Positions 14,903 to 24,234 are shown, numbered from the stretch's first letter. The stretch: 56,934 nucleotides of DNA from DASZCR01 sp964246705 (GCA_964246705.1 CAXTRQ010000014.1:1-56934); one strand, 5' to 3'. Numbers and translations are program-made. Notes: generated by a model from the letters alone, not told the origin.

Positions 14903-17233
14903 TTTTTCTTGTGCATCTTCGGCGACGGGCAGTTCCAGAATCATGCGTGCGCCGCGCGGGCGGTTGGATTCGGCGCGGATGCGGCCACCATGATCGCTGA
15001 GAATGCGCTGCACGATGGCGAGGCCGAGACCTGTGCCGCGCCCGCGTGTGGAAAAGTAAGGTTGAAAGAGGCGCGGGAAATCCGCGCGCGCGATGCCGTG
15101 GCCTGTGTCGGTCACCTCTGCGAGCAGAAATCCGCGCGCGGGGTCGTGGCCGGTTGCGACCGTGATTCGCCGCTCGCCTTCTTCTTCCGAGAGAGCTTCG
15201 ATGGCATTGTCAATCAGGTTGACGAAGACGCGCCGGAGTTGTTCGGCGTCGAGCAGCGCGGCGGGCAGCGTGTGGGCGAGCCGCACATCCATCCTGATGT
15301 CTTCGAGACGATCTTCGTAGAGCGCGACCGACTGGCGCACGACTTCGTTTAAATCGGCTAATTCGAGCCGCGCGTGCGGCAGCCGCGAGAAGCGCGAGAA
15401 CTCGTCAACCATCGCCTTCAACGCCGCCACTTCGCGGCTGATGGTCGCCGTGCATTCTTCGACGATGCGAGATACGCGGTCATCGTCTGTGGCGCTCCCG
15501 CCGTTTCCTTCCGCGTGCGTCGCACCGTTTGAACTCGGCGCGCTGCCGTTTCTCGTAGCTCCGTTGCCGCCTTCAGAGGCACGACGGAAATTGCGCGCGA
15601 TGCGTTCGGCAGAAAGTTGGATGGGCGTCAGAGGGTTCTTGATTTCGTGCGCCATGCGGCGGGCGACTTCGCTCCACGCGGCGGCGCGCTGGGCGGCGAG
15701 CAATTCCGAGAGGTCTTCCATGACGAGGACGACGCCGCGCTCGCGCACGCCTGCGCGCGGGCTGAGCGCCGTCGCCGTCAAAGCGACGGGGATAATGCCG
15801 CCTGTGCCGCCATCCTGCGTTGTGCCGCGCGCTAGTTGCATCTGCTCGGTGGCACGACCGCGCAGGCGCGCGCGCCAGAGTGCGCGGTTGAGCACGGTCT
15901 GATCTTCGGCGTTGAAGAGTTCGGCGAACGCCGTGCCGGGCTGCGGCGAGGGGTCGAGGTGCAGCATCGTCAGCGCGGCGGCGTTGATGGTCGTCACGCG
16001 ACTACTTTCGTCGAGCGAGATGACTCCGGTCGAGAGCGATTCAAGCACAGTCTCGATATAGTCGCGCCTCTCTGCGAGCGCGATATTCTTCTCGCGCAAT
16101 TCTGCCGCGCCCGCTTCGATGCGCCGACGGTTCTCGGCCAACTGCGTGGTCATCTGATTGAAGGAGGCCGCGAGCAGCGCGAGTTCGTCGTCGGCGATGG
16201 CCGTCACACGATGTTCAAGATCGCCGCCCGCGACGCGGTCTGCGGCTTCGGCGAGCGCGCGAATCGGCGTCCCGATGCCGCGCGCGAGATGAATCGCGCT
16301 CCACGTCGCCGCGAACAGCAGCACGAGCGTCATCAGCCCGATTGTTGACAAACCGAGCAGACGCACCTTGCGCTGTTTTTTCTTCAACTCTTCAAAAGTC
16401 TGCGCGCCCGCCGCGAGTTTGCCGAGGGTCTGGTCAACGTTGCGTTGGCGCGCGGCAAGGAGGCTGCGCCCGTCGCTCAGGTGAATAATCACGGCGTCGA
16501 ATGGATTGCCTCTCGCCGCGACTTCGAGGCTTTCGCCCTTCGCCCGCGCCGTCCCGGACACGATTTTGTCGAGCGCCTCCGGCTGCCTGTTCAAAGGCTC
16601 GGCGATGCTCTCGGCTAACACCTCGCCCGCAGGCGAAAGCATTCTCAGCATCGCCAGATGACCGCTGCCGGTGATGCGCTCCAACAATTCGGGCGACGGC
16701 TGCTGCTGCGCGCCTCCCTGTTCAAATTGCACGGCGAGCGCCGACGCCATGTTGTGCAAATCAGAAATCTGCTGTTGCGTGTCGCCGCTCTGCGCGAGCC
16801 GCGCCTCTTTGACCACCTCTTCCGGCAGACTGCTGAACCACTTTTCGAGCGAGCGATTGAAGAAGATGTATGAGAAGACGGCCATCGCCGTAATCGGCAG
16901 CAAGCTGACGGCGATGAAGTAGACGACGAGCCGCGTCTTGATTTTTGAACCGAGCACGCGCGCGCGCCGCTCGCGCCGGAGTTTGAGAAGATTGCGGACG
17001 AAGATGAAAGTGAAGACGAAGAAGGCGATAAAATTAAGCGAAGAGAGCGCGTAGATGAGCAGCGTGTCGCTGGCCGTGTCGGGCGTGAAAATTTCCCAGA
17101 GGCCGAAGACTTGCAAGACGACGAGCGCGGAGAGCAAAAACAGCACCAGCCCGCCGAGAAACCAAGGGGCGCTTCGCTTGCGCGGCTTCTGTGGGTCGGC
17201 TGCGGTGTTCGCTTCGCGGGAATGTTCGCTCAT
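14867..17233 (-). CDS. ntrY: NtrY-like membrane sensor histidine kinase
   Basis: About 788 residues. N-terminal membrane segments (WFLGGLVLFLLSALVVLQVF, a second hairpin LNFIAFFVFTFIFV, a third VVYFIAVSLLPITAMAVFSY) precede a periplasmic sensing region of ~170 residues; a further helix near 310 leads into HAMP (GTPIRALAEAADRVAGGDL), a PAS domain (TGVISLDESSRVTTINAAA), the histidine box MAHEIKNPLTPIQLSAERIA and the ATPase domain (NLIDNAIEAL, VTDTGHGIA, GRGTGLGLAIVQ). A Gly/Asn-rich insertion (GGNGATRNGSAPSSNGATHA) separates the two histidine-kinase helices. ATG 17233 is favoured over one at 17260. The last ten residues come from a heptad repeat. Partner of the regulator downstream. Confidence 0.9.
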   Translation of the reverse strand: MSEHSREANTAADPQKPRKRSAPWFLGGLVLFLLSALVVLQVFGLWEIFTPDTASDTLLIYALSSLNFIAFFVFTFIFVRNLLKLRRERRARVLGSKIKTRLVVYFIAVSLLPITAMAVFSYIFFNRSLEKWFSSLPEEVVKEARLAQSGDTQQQISDLHNMASALAVQFEQGGAQQQPSPELLERITGSGHLAMLRMLSPAGEVLAESIAEPLNRQPEALDKIVSGTARAKGESLEVAARGNPFDAVIIHLSDGRSLLAARQRNVDQTLGKLAAGAQTFEELKKKQRKVRLLGLSTIGLMTLVLLFAATWSAIHLARGIGTPIRALAEAADRVAGGDLEHRVTAIADDELALLAASFNQMTTQLAENRRRIEAGAAELREKNIALAERRDYIETVLESLSTGVISLDESSRVTTINAAALTMLHLDPSPQPGTAFAELFNAEDQTVLNRALWRARLRGRATEQMQLARGTTQDGGTGGIIPVALTATALSPRAGVRERGVVLVMEDLSELLAAQRAAAWSEVARRMAHEIKNPLTPIQLSAERIARNFRRASEGGNGATRNGSAPSSNGATHAEGNGGSATDDDRVSRIVEECTATISREVAALKAMVDEFSRFSRLPHARLELADLNEVVRQSVALYEDRLEDIRMDVRLAHTLPAALLDAEQLRRVFVNLIDNAIEALSEEEGERRITVATGHDPARGFLLAEVTDTGHGIARADFPRLFQPYFSTRGRGTGLGLAIVQRILSDHGGRIRAESNRPRGARMILELPVAEDAQEKVEARGQRSEVS

Positions 17234-17285
17234 AAAAGTCTGTGGCGTCGAGTTTAGCATGCGGCAACGCGCGGGCGCATGTCGG

Positions 17286-17316
17286 TTGCGACTCGCCGCG
17301 CTGTTTCGGCTATAGT
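17286..17316 (+). promoter_or_regulatory. Probable promoter of the CPBP protease gene
   Basis: TATAGT at 17311-17316 is a good -10 box; TTGCGA at 17286-17291 is 19 bases upstream, slightly long. The start codon is at 17355. Confidence 0.4.
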
Positions 17317-17354
17317 GAGAGTCTTCTCTTAATCAAACGCCGAAAGGTTTTAAG

Positions 17355-18414
17355 ATGCGGAATAATTTGCAACTCCACGAATGGACTCCAGACCTTTTCT
17401 TCAACCACGCGGGAAGGCTGCGGAGCATCTGGCGATTCGCCGTCTTCACGATCGCCTTTCTCATCGCGGTCATCCTACTTCTGGGAATCATCAAGCTGTG
17501 TCTGATGCTTCCCTTCTCGAAGAATTTTACGTCCGCTCTGTTTGAAGGCAACTCCGGTTTCATCTTTCAGGGTTTCGTCCTGTTCATTCCGGCGACGCTC
17601 GTCGGATGGGGCTGCAACTACGTGCTCGAAGATTTGCCGCCGCGCGCGCTGGGCTGGACGATTCATCGCGGTTGGCTACGCGACACGTTGCTCGGCACAC
17701 TCGTCGGCACGCTCTCGCTGGGGCTGGCGGCGGCGGGCGGCGCGGCCTTCGGCGGTTTTCGCTTCGCTTTCGAGACGCAGGCGATGTGGCCTACCGTGCT
17801 GCATACGCTCGTCAGCGCGGGTCTCATCTTCACGGTCGGGGCTGCCGCCGAAGAAGCGCTTTTTCGCGGCTATCCTTTGCAGACAATGCTGCGCTCTTGG
17901 CCTGCGTGGGTGGCGGTCGTTCCCTCTTCGCTTCTGTTCGCCTCGGTGCATCTGCTCAATCCCCACACGGTACGCGGCTTTACTTTTTTTAACACGGCGC
18001 TCGCGGGCGTGTGGCTCGCCGTCGCCTACACGCGCACGCGTAGCCTCTGGTTTCCGCTCGGCCTCCACTGGGGTTGGAACTGGACGATGGGCGCGCTGCT
18101 GGGACTGCCCGTGAGCGGCCTCACCGAGATTGCGCCCGTGCCTCTGCTACGCGCGACGGACAACGGCCCGGCATGGCTCACGGGCGGCTCCTACGGCATC
18201 GACGGCGGCGCCGGCCGGACGCTCGCCCGCCTCCGCACTCCCCTCATANNNNNNNNNNGGCGCAGTCTGCACGCTCGCCCTCATCCTCTCGACCATCTTC
18301 ATCCGGCGCAGCCGTCTGCTCACCGCGACCGAAGAGTTGAAGCACATGACGGACACAGAAAACCCAAACCTACCAGCCGCGCCGCTCGTCATTCGAGATT
18401 CACGGGACGAATGA
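17355..18414 (+). CDS. CPBP-family intramembrane metalloprotease (Rce1/Abi type), split by a scaffold gap
   Basis: A polytopic membrane protein with at least seven hydrophobic segments (for example FAVFTIAFLIAVILLLGIIK). The three CPBP active-site motifs are intact: EEALFRG, LFASVHLLN and LHWGWNW, so a glutamate/histidine metalloprotease that cuts membrane or prenylated proteins is expected. After ...SYGIDGGAG the frame reads nonsense up to the 10-N gap (18249-18258), and the real continuation GAVCTLALILSTIFIRRSR restarts after the gap in another frame, ending at TGA 18412-18414. The 42 bases before the gap resemble the 42 after it, so the gap is probably an overlap that failed to merge. True length is about 335 aa. 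It stands alone between divergent and convergent neighbours. Confidence 0.85.
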
Positions 18415-18468
18415 TTTTAAGAATCTCAGAACAACATTCCGCTGCACGTGCGGCAAGCCTTTGTATCG

Positions 18469-18552
18469 TCGCGCAGAGACACGGGAGGCGCAAAGAAGCA
18501 TAAAAGTTGAGCGATTGAAGATTTCAAATCTCAAATCTGAAATTTCAAATAG
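18469..18552. repeat. Mixed spacer: CGCAAAGAAG-family element followed by a heptad-period repeat
   Basis: 18469-18500 carries CGCAGAGACACGGGAG then GCGCAAAGAAG, as in the element at 4761. 18518-18552 carries units GATTTCA, AATCTCA, AATCTGA, AATTTCA at 7-base steps. It lies between the convergent CPBP and citrate synthase genes, where terminators would be expected. Confidence 0.6.
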
Positions 18553-18671
18553 TTCGACACACTTAATTGAGCGACGAAATTCGCGTGACAAAAAAAAGCA
18601 GCCAGCAGTTTGCTCAACAAGAGCGTGAACCGCTGGCTACTGAATTTTTGGGCGACCGTGTAGCGTCTCTT

Positions 18672-19856
18672 TTATCTTTGGTCAATCGGCACGTATTTCA
18701 AGTCGCGTGGGCCGATATACTCCGCGCGGGGGCGAATGAGTTTGTTATTGCTGTACTGTTCGAGGATGTGGCCTGTCCAACCGCTGATGCGGCTGATGGC
18801 GAAGATGGGCGTGTAGAGTTCGAGCGGGATGCCCATCATGTAATAGGTCGAGGCGGAGTAGAAATCCACGTTCGGATACATGCCCTTCTCGCGCTTGATG
18901 ATGTCCTCAATCGTGCGCGAAATTTCGTACCACTTGGTGTTGCCTGCGCGCTCGCCCACCTCTTGCGAGAACCGGCGCAGATGCGTCGCGCGTGGGTCTT
19001 CCGTCTTATAGACGGCATGACCGATGCCCATGATTTTCTGCTTCTTCGCAAGCGCGTCCTTGACGTATGCTTCAGCGCGCTCGACTTCGCCAATCTCAAG
19101 CAGCATCTTCATCACGTTCGTGTTCGCGCCGCCGTGCAGCGGGCCGGACAGGGCAGCAATAGCCGCCGTGACCGCGCCGTAAACGTCCGCCAGTGTTCCG
19201 GCGACGACGCGCGCCGTGAACGTCGAGGCGTTCAACTCATGGTCAGCATGCAGTATGAGACAGATGTCGAAGATGCGCGCCTCGCGCTCGGAAGGCATCT
19301 CGCCTTTGAGCATATAGAGGAAGTTGGTGGCGATGTTCAGTTCGGGCTTAGGCTTAATCGGGTCTTTTCCATTGCGGATGCGTTCGATGGCCGCGACGAG
19401 GACGGGAAACTGTGCGGTCAGCCGCGTCGCCGTCCTGAGCGCCCCCTCGCGCGAGATGTCGCAGCATTCTTTGTCGTAGAAGTCGAGCGCGGAGACGGCA
19501 GTACGCAGCATGTCCATCGGCTCCGCGTCACGCGGGAACGTGCGAATCAGTTCGACCACTTGCGGCGGCAATTCGTAATGCTCGCCGATAGCGCGCCTCA
19601 GTTCGTCCAGTTCGCCCTGTGTGGGCAGGTGACCGTGCCAGAGCAGAAAGACGGTCTCTTCAAAAGTTGAATGCTCTGCAAGGTCGTGAATGTTGTAGCC
19701 CTGATAAATCAGTTCGCCCTTTTCGCCGTTCACGTCGCCGATCGACGAACTCGCGGCGACCACGCCGCGCAGGCCCGCCCCACCGCCAGCAGAAGGCGTT
19801 CCCGCCTCCTTAGTTTTGTCCGTCGCAGGCGCAGCAGCTTCCTTCGCGTTATCCAT
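18672..19856 (-). CDS. gltA: Citrate synthase
   Basis: Condenses acetyl-CoA and oxaloacetate to citrate, the entry step of the TCA cycle. Catalytic regions are intact: HADHELNASTFTARV, SGPLHGGANTNVMKML, GIGHAVYKTEDPRATHLR and the aspartate segment NVDFYSASTYY. The ~30-residue N-terminal extension is Ala/Thr/Lys-rich and probably disordered; the enzyme proper begins at LRGVVAASSSIGDVNGEKGE. At 394 aa it resembles the shorter dimeric (Gram-positive/thermophile-like) type rather than the hexameric enterobacterial one. A good site GAAGGA precedes ATG 19856, with a promoter immediately upstream. Confidence 0.95.
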   Translation of the reverse strand: MDNAKEAAAPATDKTKEAGTPSAGGGAGLRGVVAASSSIGDVNGEKGELIYQGYNIHDLAEHSTFEETVFLLWHGHLPTQGELDELRRAIGEHYELPPQVVELIRTFPRDAEPMDMLRTAVSALDFYDKECCDISREGALRTATRLTAQFPVLVAAIERIRNGKDPIKPKPELNIATNFLYMLKGEMPSEREARIFDICLILHADHELNASTFTARVVAGTLADVYGAVTAAIAALSGPLHGGANTNVMKMLLEIGEVERAEAYVKDALAKKQKIMGIGHAVYKTEDPRATHLRRFSQEVGERAGNTKWYEISRTIEDIIKREKGMYPNVDFYSASTYYMMGIPLELYTPIFAISRISGWTGHILEQYSNNKLIRPRAEYIGPRDLKYVPIDQR

Positions 19857-19874
19857 GATGCGTATCCTTCACAA

Positions 19875-19903
19875 ATTAATGTATGTTGAATCGAAGATAT
19901 CAA
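19875..19903 (-). promoter_or_regulatory. Probable citrate synthase promoter
   Basis: Minus strand: TTGATA (19898-19903), 17-base spacer, ATTAAT (19875-19880), then a short leader with AAGGA before ATG 19856. Just upstream lies a short heptad repeat. Confidence 0.5.
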
Positions 19904-19907
19904 ATGG

Positions 19908-19930
19908 GTTGACAAGTGACAAGTGATGAC
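19908..19930. repeat. Short heptad-period repeat
   Basis: GACAAGT, GACAAGT, GATGACC follow in 7-base steps upstream of the citrate synthase promoter; TGA recurs at the same phase. The same unit is found at 35787. Confidence 0.6.
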
Positions 19931-19964
19931 CGGCGCGGACGAAGCCCGGTTTTTATCATCCTCG

Positions 19965-20762
19965 TCAGATACTTACGACGCGAACCGTCTGTCCGCGCGT
20001 GGCTTTGAGCAGTCGGGCGGCGGAGGTCACGACGGCGGAGATTTCCAGAAAGCCTGCGCTTCCCCAGATGGCGAAGATTGCGCCATCGCCGTGCGACGGC
20101 TCTTCGGCGTAAAAGCGGCGGAAGGAATTAACCTCGCGCTCTCCGATTATTAGTTTCGCGTCCCGCCCGATGCGCCCTGCGTCCAAATCGGCGGGCGTAA
20201 TATTTGTGATGCAGTTGCCAAAGCGGTCGAGGTGAATAATTGAGGCTTCCAGCGTCGCGGCGTCGCGGCGCACGGGACGCAGCAGCGCGAGACGCACATG
20301 GTCTGTGATTATCTCGCCGAGCATTTCGGGCGCGACGCCCAGCGAGAGCGCACCCGCGATTGGCGCGAAAACGTCGCGCCCGTGGAATGTCGGGCTTGTC
20401 TTTGAGCGGAAATATTTCTGGTTGCGGAGATGAAAAACCGTGTGCTTCTCGTCGCGCTCGTAGATGTATCCGAACAGCCCGTTGTCCGGCCCGACGAAGA
20501 GATGCCCAAGCGCCGTGACAAGAATGGGACGGCGCGACGAGCCGACGCCCGGATCAACGACAGCCACGTGAATCGTCCCCGCCGGAAAAGTCTCGGACGC
20601 GGCGCACAGCGTGAACGCGCCCGCCTCGATGTCATGTGCGGGAATCTCATGTGTGATGTCCGAGATGTTAACTTGCGGATTGACGGAGAGCAGAGCGCCC
20701 TTCATCGCGCCGACGTAATAATCCTCCGTCCCGAAATCCGTAAGCAGTGTGATTAAGGGCAT
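19965..20762 (-). CDS. SAM hydroxide adenosyltransferase (DUF62/duf-62 family)
   Basis: These enzymes hydrolyse S-adenosylmethionine to adenosine and methionine, and relatives are halogenases (fluorinase, SalL). Recognisable segments are PLITLLTDFGTEDYYVGAMK at the N-terminus, HVAVVDPGVGSSRRPI, GPDNGLFGYI, FHGRDVFAPIAGALSLG, and a C-terminal domain with NCITNITP and GSAGFLEISA. Length 265 aa is typical. ATG 20762 is chosen rather than one at 20795 because the longer form would overlap the preceding gene and its extra residues carry no family similarity. It lies 13 bases after the inositol monophosphatase stop, so the two are probably cotranscribed. Confidence 0.92.
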   Translation of the reverse strand: MPLITLLTDFGTEDYYVGAMKGALLSVNPQVNISDITHEIPAHDIEAGAFTLCAASETFPAGTIHVAVVDPGVGSSRRPILVTALGHLFVGPDNGLFGYIYERDEKHTVFHLRNQKYFRSKTSPTFHGRDVFAPIAGALSLGVAPEMLGEIITDHVRLALLRPVRRDAATLEASIIHLDRFGNCITNITPADLDAGRIGRDAKLIIGEREVNSFRRFYAEEPSHGDGAIFAIWGSAGFLEISAVVTSAARLLKATRGQTVRVVSI

Positions 20763-20775
20763 ACTTAAATGAATG

Positions 20776-21570
20776 TCATGATGTGACCGCCCCAACTTCC
20801 GTTAAGGCCGCGACGAGTGGCTCGAAGAGTTGCGCGCCCGCCGCCACCAACAGAGGATTCGGCAAGCGAGAAGAACGAATTTCGACTACCGTCGCCCCCG
20901 CGGCTTCCGCAATCGCCGCGCCCGCCGCGATGTCCCAGTGTCCCAGCCCGCTCTCGTAGAAGCCGTCCAGCGTCCCTGCGGCGACCGCACAGAGGTCGAG
21001 CGCGGGACACCCGCTGCGGCGCACATCACGGACGAGGGGCAAGAGCCGCCGCAAAATTTCTCCCTGCGTCTGCCGCGCTTCGAGTTGCGGTGTAAACCCT
21101 GTGCCGATTAGCGCCCTGTAAAGTTCGGACTCTGCGCGTGCCTTGATGGGGCGGCCATCGCAGTACGCCCCGCCGCCGACTATCCCTGTATAGACGCAGT
21201 CATGATAAGTGTCGTGCACCACGCCCAGCCTGCGCCTTCCCTCAATCTCTACGCCGACCGCGACCGCATGGGCAGGATAGCCGTAGACGAAGTTTGTCGT
21301 GCCGTCCAATGGATCGAGCACCCAACAGACGCCGGAACTGCCAGAGACGTTGCTACCCTCTTCCCCAATAATCGCATCATGCGGACGCGCGCTCTGAATC
21401 GCGCTCACAAGCTGCCGTTCTGCTTCACCGTCCACCGTGGTGACGAGATCAGCCGGTGACTGTTTGGTATTGATGTCGAAGCCGCCGCCGCGCGCACGGC
21501 GATGCACCCCTGCGGCGAGGGCTGCGGCCTGCCGCGCTATCTCAAGGAGTTCATCCAGTTCATCTCGCAT
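20776..21570 (-). CDS. Inositol monophosphatase family protein
   Basis: A Mg-dependent phosphatase of the IMPase/SuhB/CysQ fold (264 aa). Metal-binding motifs are complete: GEEGS near residue 70, WVLDPLDGTTNFVYGYP near 84, and GLGHWDIAAGAAIAEAAGA near 213. The GDGEAE segment reads TVDGEAERQLVSAI. Substrate could be inositol-1-phosphate, and an inositol-3-phosphate synthase is encoded at 47727 in the same window, but CysQ-like (PAP) or histidinol-phosphate activity cannot be excluded. First gene of a probable pair with the SAM hydrolase. Confidence 0.9.
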   Translation of the reverse strand: MRDELDELLEIARQAAALAAGVHRRARGGGFDINTKQSPADLVTTVDGEAERQLVSAIQSARPHDAIIGEEGSNVSGSSGVCWVLDPLDGTTNFVYGYPAHAVAVGVEIEGRRRLGVVHDTYHDCVYTGIVGGGAYCDGRPIKARAESELYRALIGTGFTPQLEARQTQGEILRRLLPLVRDVRRSGCPALDLCAVAAGTLDGFYESGLGHWDIAAGAAIAEAAGATVVEIRSSRLPNPLLVAAGAQLFEPLVAALTEVGAVTS

Positions 21571-21597
21571 GATTACGGCGCACGGCTTTTTCTGAGC

Positions 21598-21655
21598 GTT
21601 CTTCCTTTTTGCGACTTTACGTCTCCGGCGCGAAATTTATTGTCACGCTGGAGGC
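21598..21655. repeat. CGCAAAGAAG-family intergenic element (diverged)
   Basis: TTTTTGCGACTTTACGTCTC, then CGGCGCGAAATTT and CTGGAGGCGCTAAGAAA resemble the core of the elements at 4761 and 38531. It fills the spacer between the glycine-zipper and inositol monophosphatase genes. Confidence 0.5.
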
Positions 21656-21681
21656 GCTAAGAAATTCGGCGACTGATGATT

Positions 21682-22803
21682 TCAGTCGTTACGCGCACGC
21701 GCCGCGCCAGCCGTGCGGATTCTGAGTTGCTGGCCGCTCTCAAGGCGGATCTCTTTGCCGCGCCCGGTCATGACGCTGCCCGTCCCGGCTGCGCCGCCGA
21801 GAATCGCGCCGATGGCCGCGCCCTTGCCGCCCCCTGCGATGCCGCCGATAATCGCGCCGATACCTGCGCTCGCGCCGACCTTCGTCACATCATCTTTCGT
21901 CGAATCCTTACCGCGCACGCCGCCTTCAGGGTCAACCTCGCCTTGCTCGTCGCCGCCCGTATTGATGACTTCGACGACCTGCGCGCTGAAGTCCATCCAG
22001 TCACCGTCAGCCAAACGAATCTGATCGAAGTCAAGCTGAATTTGCGAACGCCCGCGCGTGCGTCCCGCGCGTTGCACTCCGGCGACGCGACCGCTGATGA
22101 TTGCGCCCGCGTACTCCGACGGCTCAACCACGCGCGCTTCAAAACGGTCGCCGCGCTGGCTGACATCGCTTGAGAGGCGATTCAAAAGCTCGATGCGCAA
22201 GATGGTGTCTACCGGAATCGAGTTTCGGCTGACGCCGCTGCCGCTGCTCGCGGTGCGCGCGCCCGAACTGCTCTCCGCCTCCTGATTATCTCTCGCGCTC
22301 GTGCGCGCGGGTGCGTCCTGATCGTCGTCTCTCCCGACACTGCTGCTGGTCTGCGGCACACTCGCGCTTGGCGCGTTGCTCGCGGTCGCGCCGCGACGCT
22401 TGACGCCGCCCGTGGGAATGTCGGATTCAAAGCCGCGACGGTTGTAACCGGCGTCGTAGCCGAGTTCAAAACCTTGCTGATAGCCATCGCGGTAATCTTC
22501 GAGCGAGCCGTAAGCGGCGACGTAGGAACGGTCGGCGCGTTTGTAATCCTCTTTGCTTTGATAGTCCGCCGCCGTGTGCTGCAAAGCATCACGCCAGCCC
22601 GACTGATAGCCGTCGGAATAGCCTGTCCGATAGCCGCGCTCAAGCGCGCCGTATTGCTGTTGCGCGGAAGCGGCGGCAGACGCATCTCCGATTTCCAAAT
22701 TTCCAGCGGCGGCGCGCGCGCCAGCCGTCGTCGCGGCGGAAGACCCGCCCAGCAACAGTGTCAGAACGAGGGGAGCGGCCAAATTACGTCTCAGGGTTTT
22801 CAT
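21682..22803 (-). CDS. Secreted protein with GY-rich repeats and a C-terminal glycine zipper
   Basis: Unknown function. A Sec signal (LAAPLVLTLLLGGSSAATT) is followed by a segment dense in regularly spaced Gly-Tyr pairs (GYRTGYSDGYQSGW; YRDGYQQGFELGYDAGYN), a Ser/Thr/Ala/Asp-rich linker (~120-205), a beta-rich domain (SIPVDTILRIELLNRL, SGRVAGVQRAGRTRGRSQIQ) and a glycine zipper (GASAGIGAIIGGIAGG, KGAAIGAILGGAAGTGSVMT) that could insert in or span a membrane. ATG 22803 follows a purine-rich GAGGAGAAGAGAAG. The architecture recalls SmpA/OmlA-type or YMGG-like envelope proteins but I cannot assign it. Next to the S41 protease, whose start lies farther upstream on the same strand. Confidence 0.75.
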   Translation of the reverse strand: MKTLRRNLAAPLVLTLLLGGSSAATTAGARAAAGNLEIGDASAAASAQQQYGALERGYRTGYSDGYQSGWRDALQHTAADYQSKEDYKRADRSYVAAYGSLEDYRDGYQQGFELGYDAGYNRRGFESDIPTGGVKRRGATASNAPSASVPQTSSSVGRDDDQDAPARTSARDNQEAESSSGARTASSGSGVSRNSIPVDTILRIELLNRLSSDVSQRGDRFEARVVEPSEYAGAIISGRVAGVQRAGRTRGRSQIQLDFDQIRLADGDWMDFSAQVVEVINTGGDEQGEVDPEGGVRGKDSTKDDVTKVGASAGIGAIIGGIAGGGKGAAIGAILGGAAGTGSVMTGRGKEIRLESGQQLRIRTAGAARARND

Positions 22804-22869
22804 ACTTCTCTTCTCCTCAAGCAAATTCCGAACGACCAGAAATCCGTGATGCCCGGCGACACGAACTGA

Positions 22870-24234
22870 TTAATACTTTCTCCACTCGACGGGGAACATT
22901 GTTCCGGCTTTCTCCGGCGTGATATCTAATCCGGCAAGTTGACAGGCGCGCGCAAGGACTGGGTCGCGCCCGGCGGCAAGGTCTGCGGCGGTCGGCAACA
23001 TCAACTCGTCAGGCGTGACGCCGTTGCGTTCAAGGCTCAGGCCGTCAGGCATGATGATGTCTGCATCCGTCACGCTCAGACCGTAATTGAGCACGAGGCC
23101 GGTTCCCAATTCATAGGAATGCGGGATGCTCACCATCACCGCGCCCGCCGTCCGGTCGCCGATGACGATTCCGCGTTTCTCAAGTTGCACGGTGCGCGCC
23201 AACAACTCGGCGCTCGAACCCGAATCGCTGTCAACGAGCACGATGAGCTTGCCTTTGAAAGACCGCTCGCCGAGGGTTTTCGCCGTCAGCGGCTTGGTCT
23301 CTTTACGACGCTTCATCTCTCCGATTTTTACATCGTGATCGAACAGATAGCCGGTGAGACGTTGTAGTGTCTCCAGCGCGCCGCCCGGATTGCCTCGCAA
23401 ATCGAGCACGATGGCCTGCCGCTTACGCGCCTTCTCCATAATCTCATTAATCGGCTCAGGCGCACCGAAGAGGGGCATTTTCCAGACGACATACTGGCTG
23501 CCGAAATCAAACCAACGATGCCTGTTCACGCGCTTGTCGTTTTCGTAATCACGTATCAGATTGAACAGGTCGGTCGCCACGCCCGGAGTTAAATTCGTCA
23601 CCGTCCGGCCTTCGTAAACCTTTGAAAGCACATTCAACTGAAGTTGCTTGCCGTCCGGCTTTTCGACGACGAGCTTGACGGACGGCCTCGGATTCAGGTC
23701 GTTGTAGACGTACTCGAATCTGGTCATGCTCGCGCGCGTCGAGATTTTGTAGCCGTCGACCGTGATGATACGGTCGCCCGGATGCAAATCTTTGGCTTCG
23801 GCGTCGCTGCCCGGCCTGACCGCCACGATATAAGTTTTGTCGCCGATTAATTGCAGATACCATCCATATTCGACGCGCGCCGCGCGTTGCGGCGGGATGA
23901 AGAAAGTATGCGAGTCTTTAAATTCAAGTAAGGCGTCGGAGATGATGCCGAGGACTTCGTTAATCGAAGCGGCGTTCTTAATATCTTCGTCCGCCTTTTT
24001 GAATCGGGCCTCGATGTCAATGCCGCGAAACGTCGGGTCGTAGTAGTTCTTCTTAATCTCGGTTTTGATGACGCCGAGCATCATGCGTCCCTGCTCGCGT
24101 TCGTTCTTGAGCGTCTGCGCGCGCGCGGGCGCAACAGCGGCAACGAGCGCGCACCATAGCGCCACGCAAAAGATGACGCGCACGAAATTTTCGGCGGCAA
24201 TTTTGAAACGACGGGCTAACGTTTCACAATTCAT
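22870..24234 (-). CDS. S41-family (C-terminal processing type) peptidase, secreted
   Basis: A 454-residue periplasmic serine protease. Signal peptide residues 19-39 (IFCVALWCALVAAVAPARA), an N-terminal helical domain, a PDZ domain (AVRPGSDAEAKDLHPGDRII near 150) and the S41 core: IVLDLRGNPGGALETLQRL and the nucleophile serine in VDSDSGSSAELLARTVQ, with the general-base lysine expected further on. C-terminal processing proteases trim envelope proteins after recognising C-terminal tails through PDZ. The following gene encodes a secreted glycine-zipper protein 66 bases downstream. The spacer upstream (to 24551) is shared with the divergent cysteine desulfurase. Confidence 0.9.
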   Translation of the reverse strand: MNCETLARRFKIAAENFVRVIFCVALWCALVAAVAPARAQTLKNEREQGRMMLGVIKTEIKKNYYDPTFRGIDIEARFKKADEDIKNAASINEVLGIISDALLEFKDSHTFFIPPQRAARVEYGWYLQLIGDKTYIVAVRPGSDAEAKDLHPGDRIITVDGYKISTRASMTRFEYVYNDLNPRPSVKLVVEKPDGKQLQLNVLSKVYEGRTVTNLTPGVATDLFNLIRDYENDKRVNRHRWFDFGSQYVVWKMPLFGAPEPINEIMEKARKRQAIVLDLRGNPGGALETLQRLTGYLFDHDVKIGEMKRRKETKPLTAKTLGERSFKGKLIVLVDSDSGSSAELLARTVQLEKRGIVIGDRTAGAVMVSIPHSYELGTGLVLNYGLSVTDADIIMPDGLSLERNGVTPDELMLPTAADLAAGRDPVLARACQLAGLDITPEKAGTMFPVEWRKY

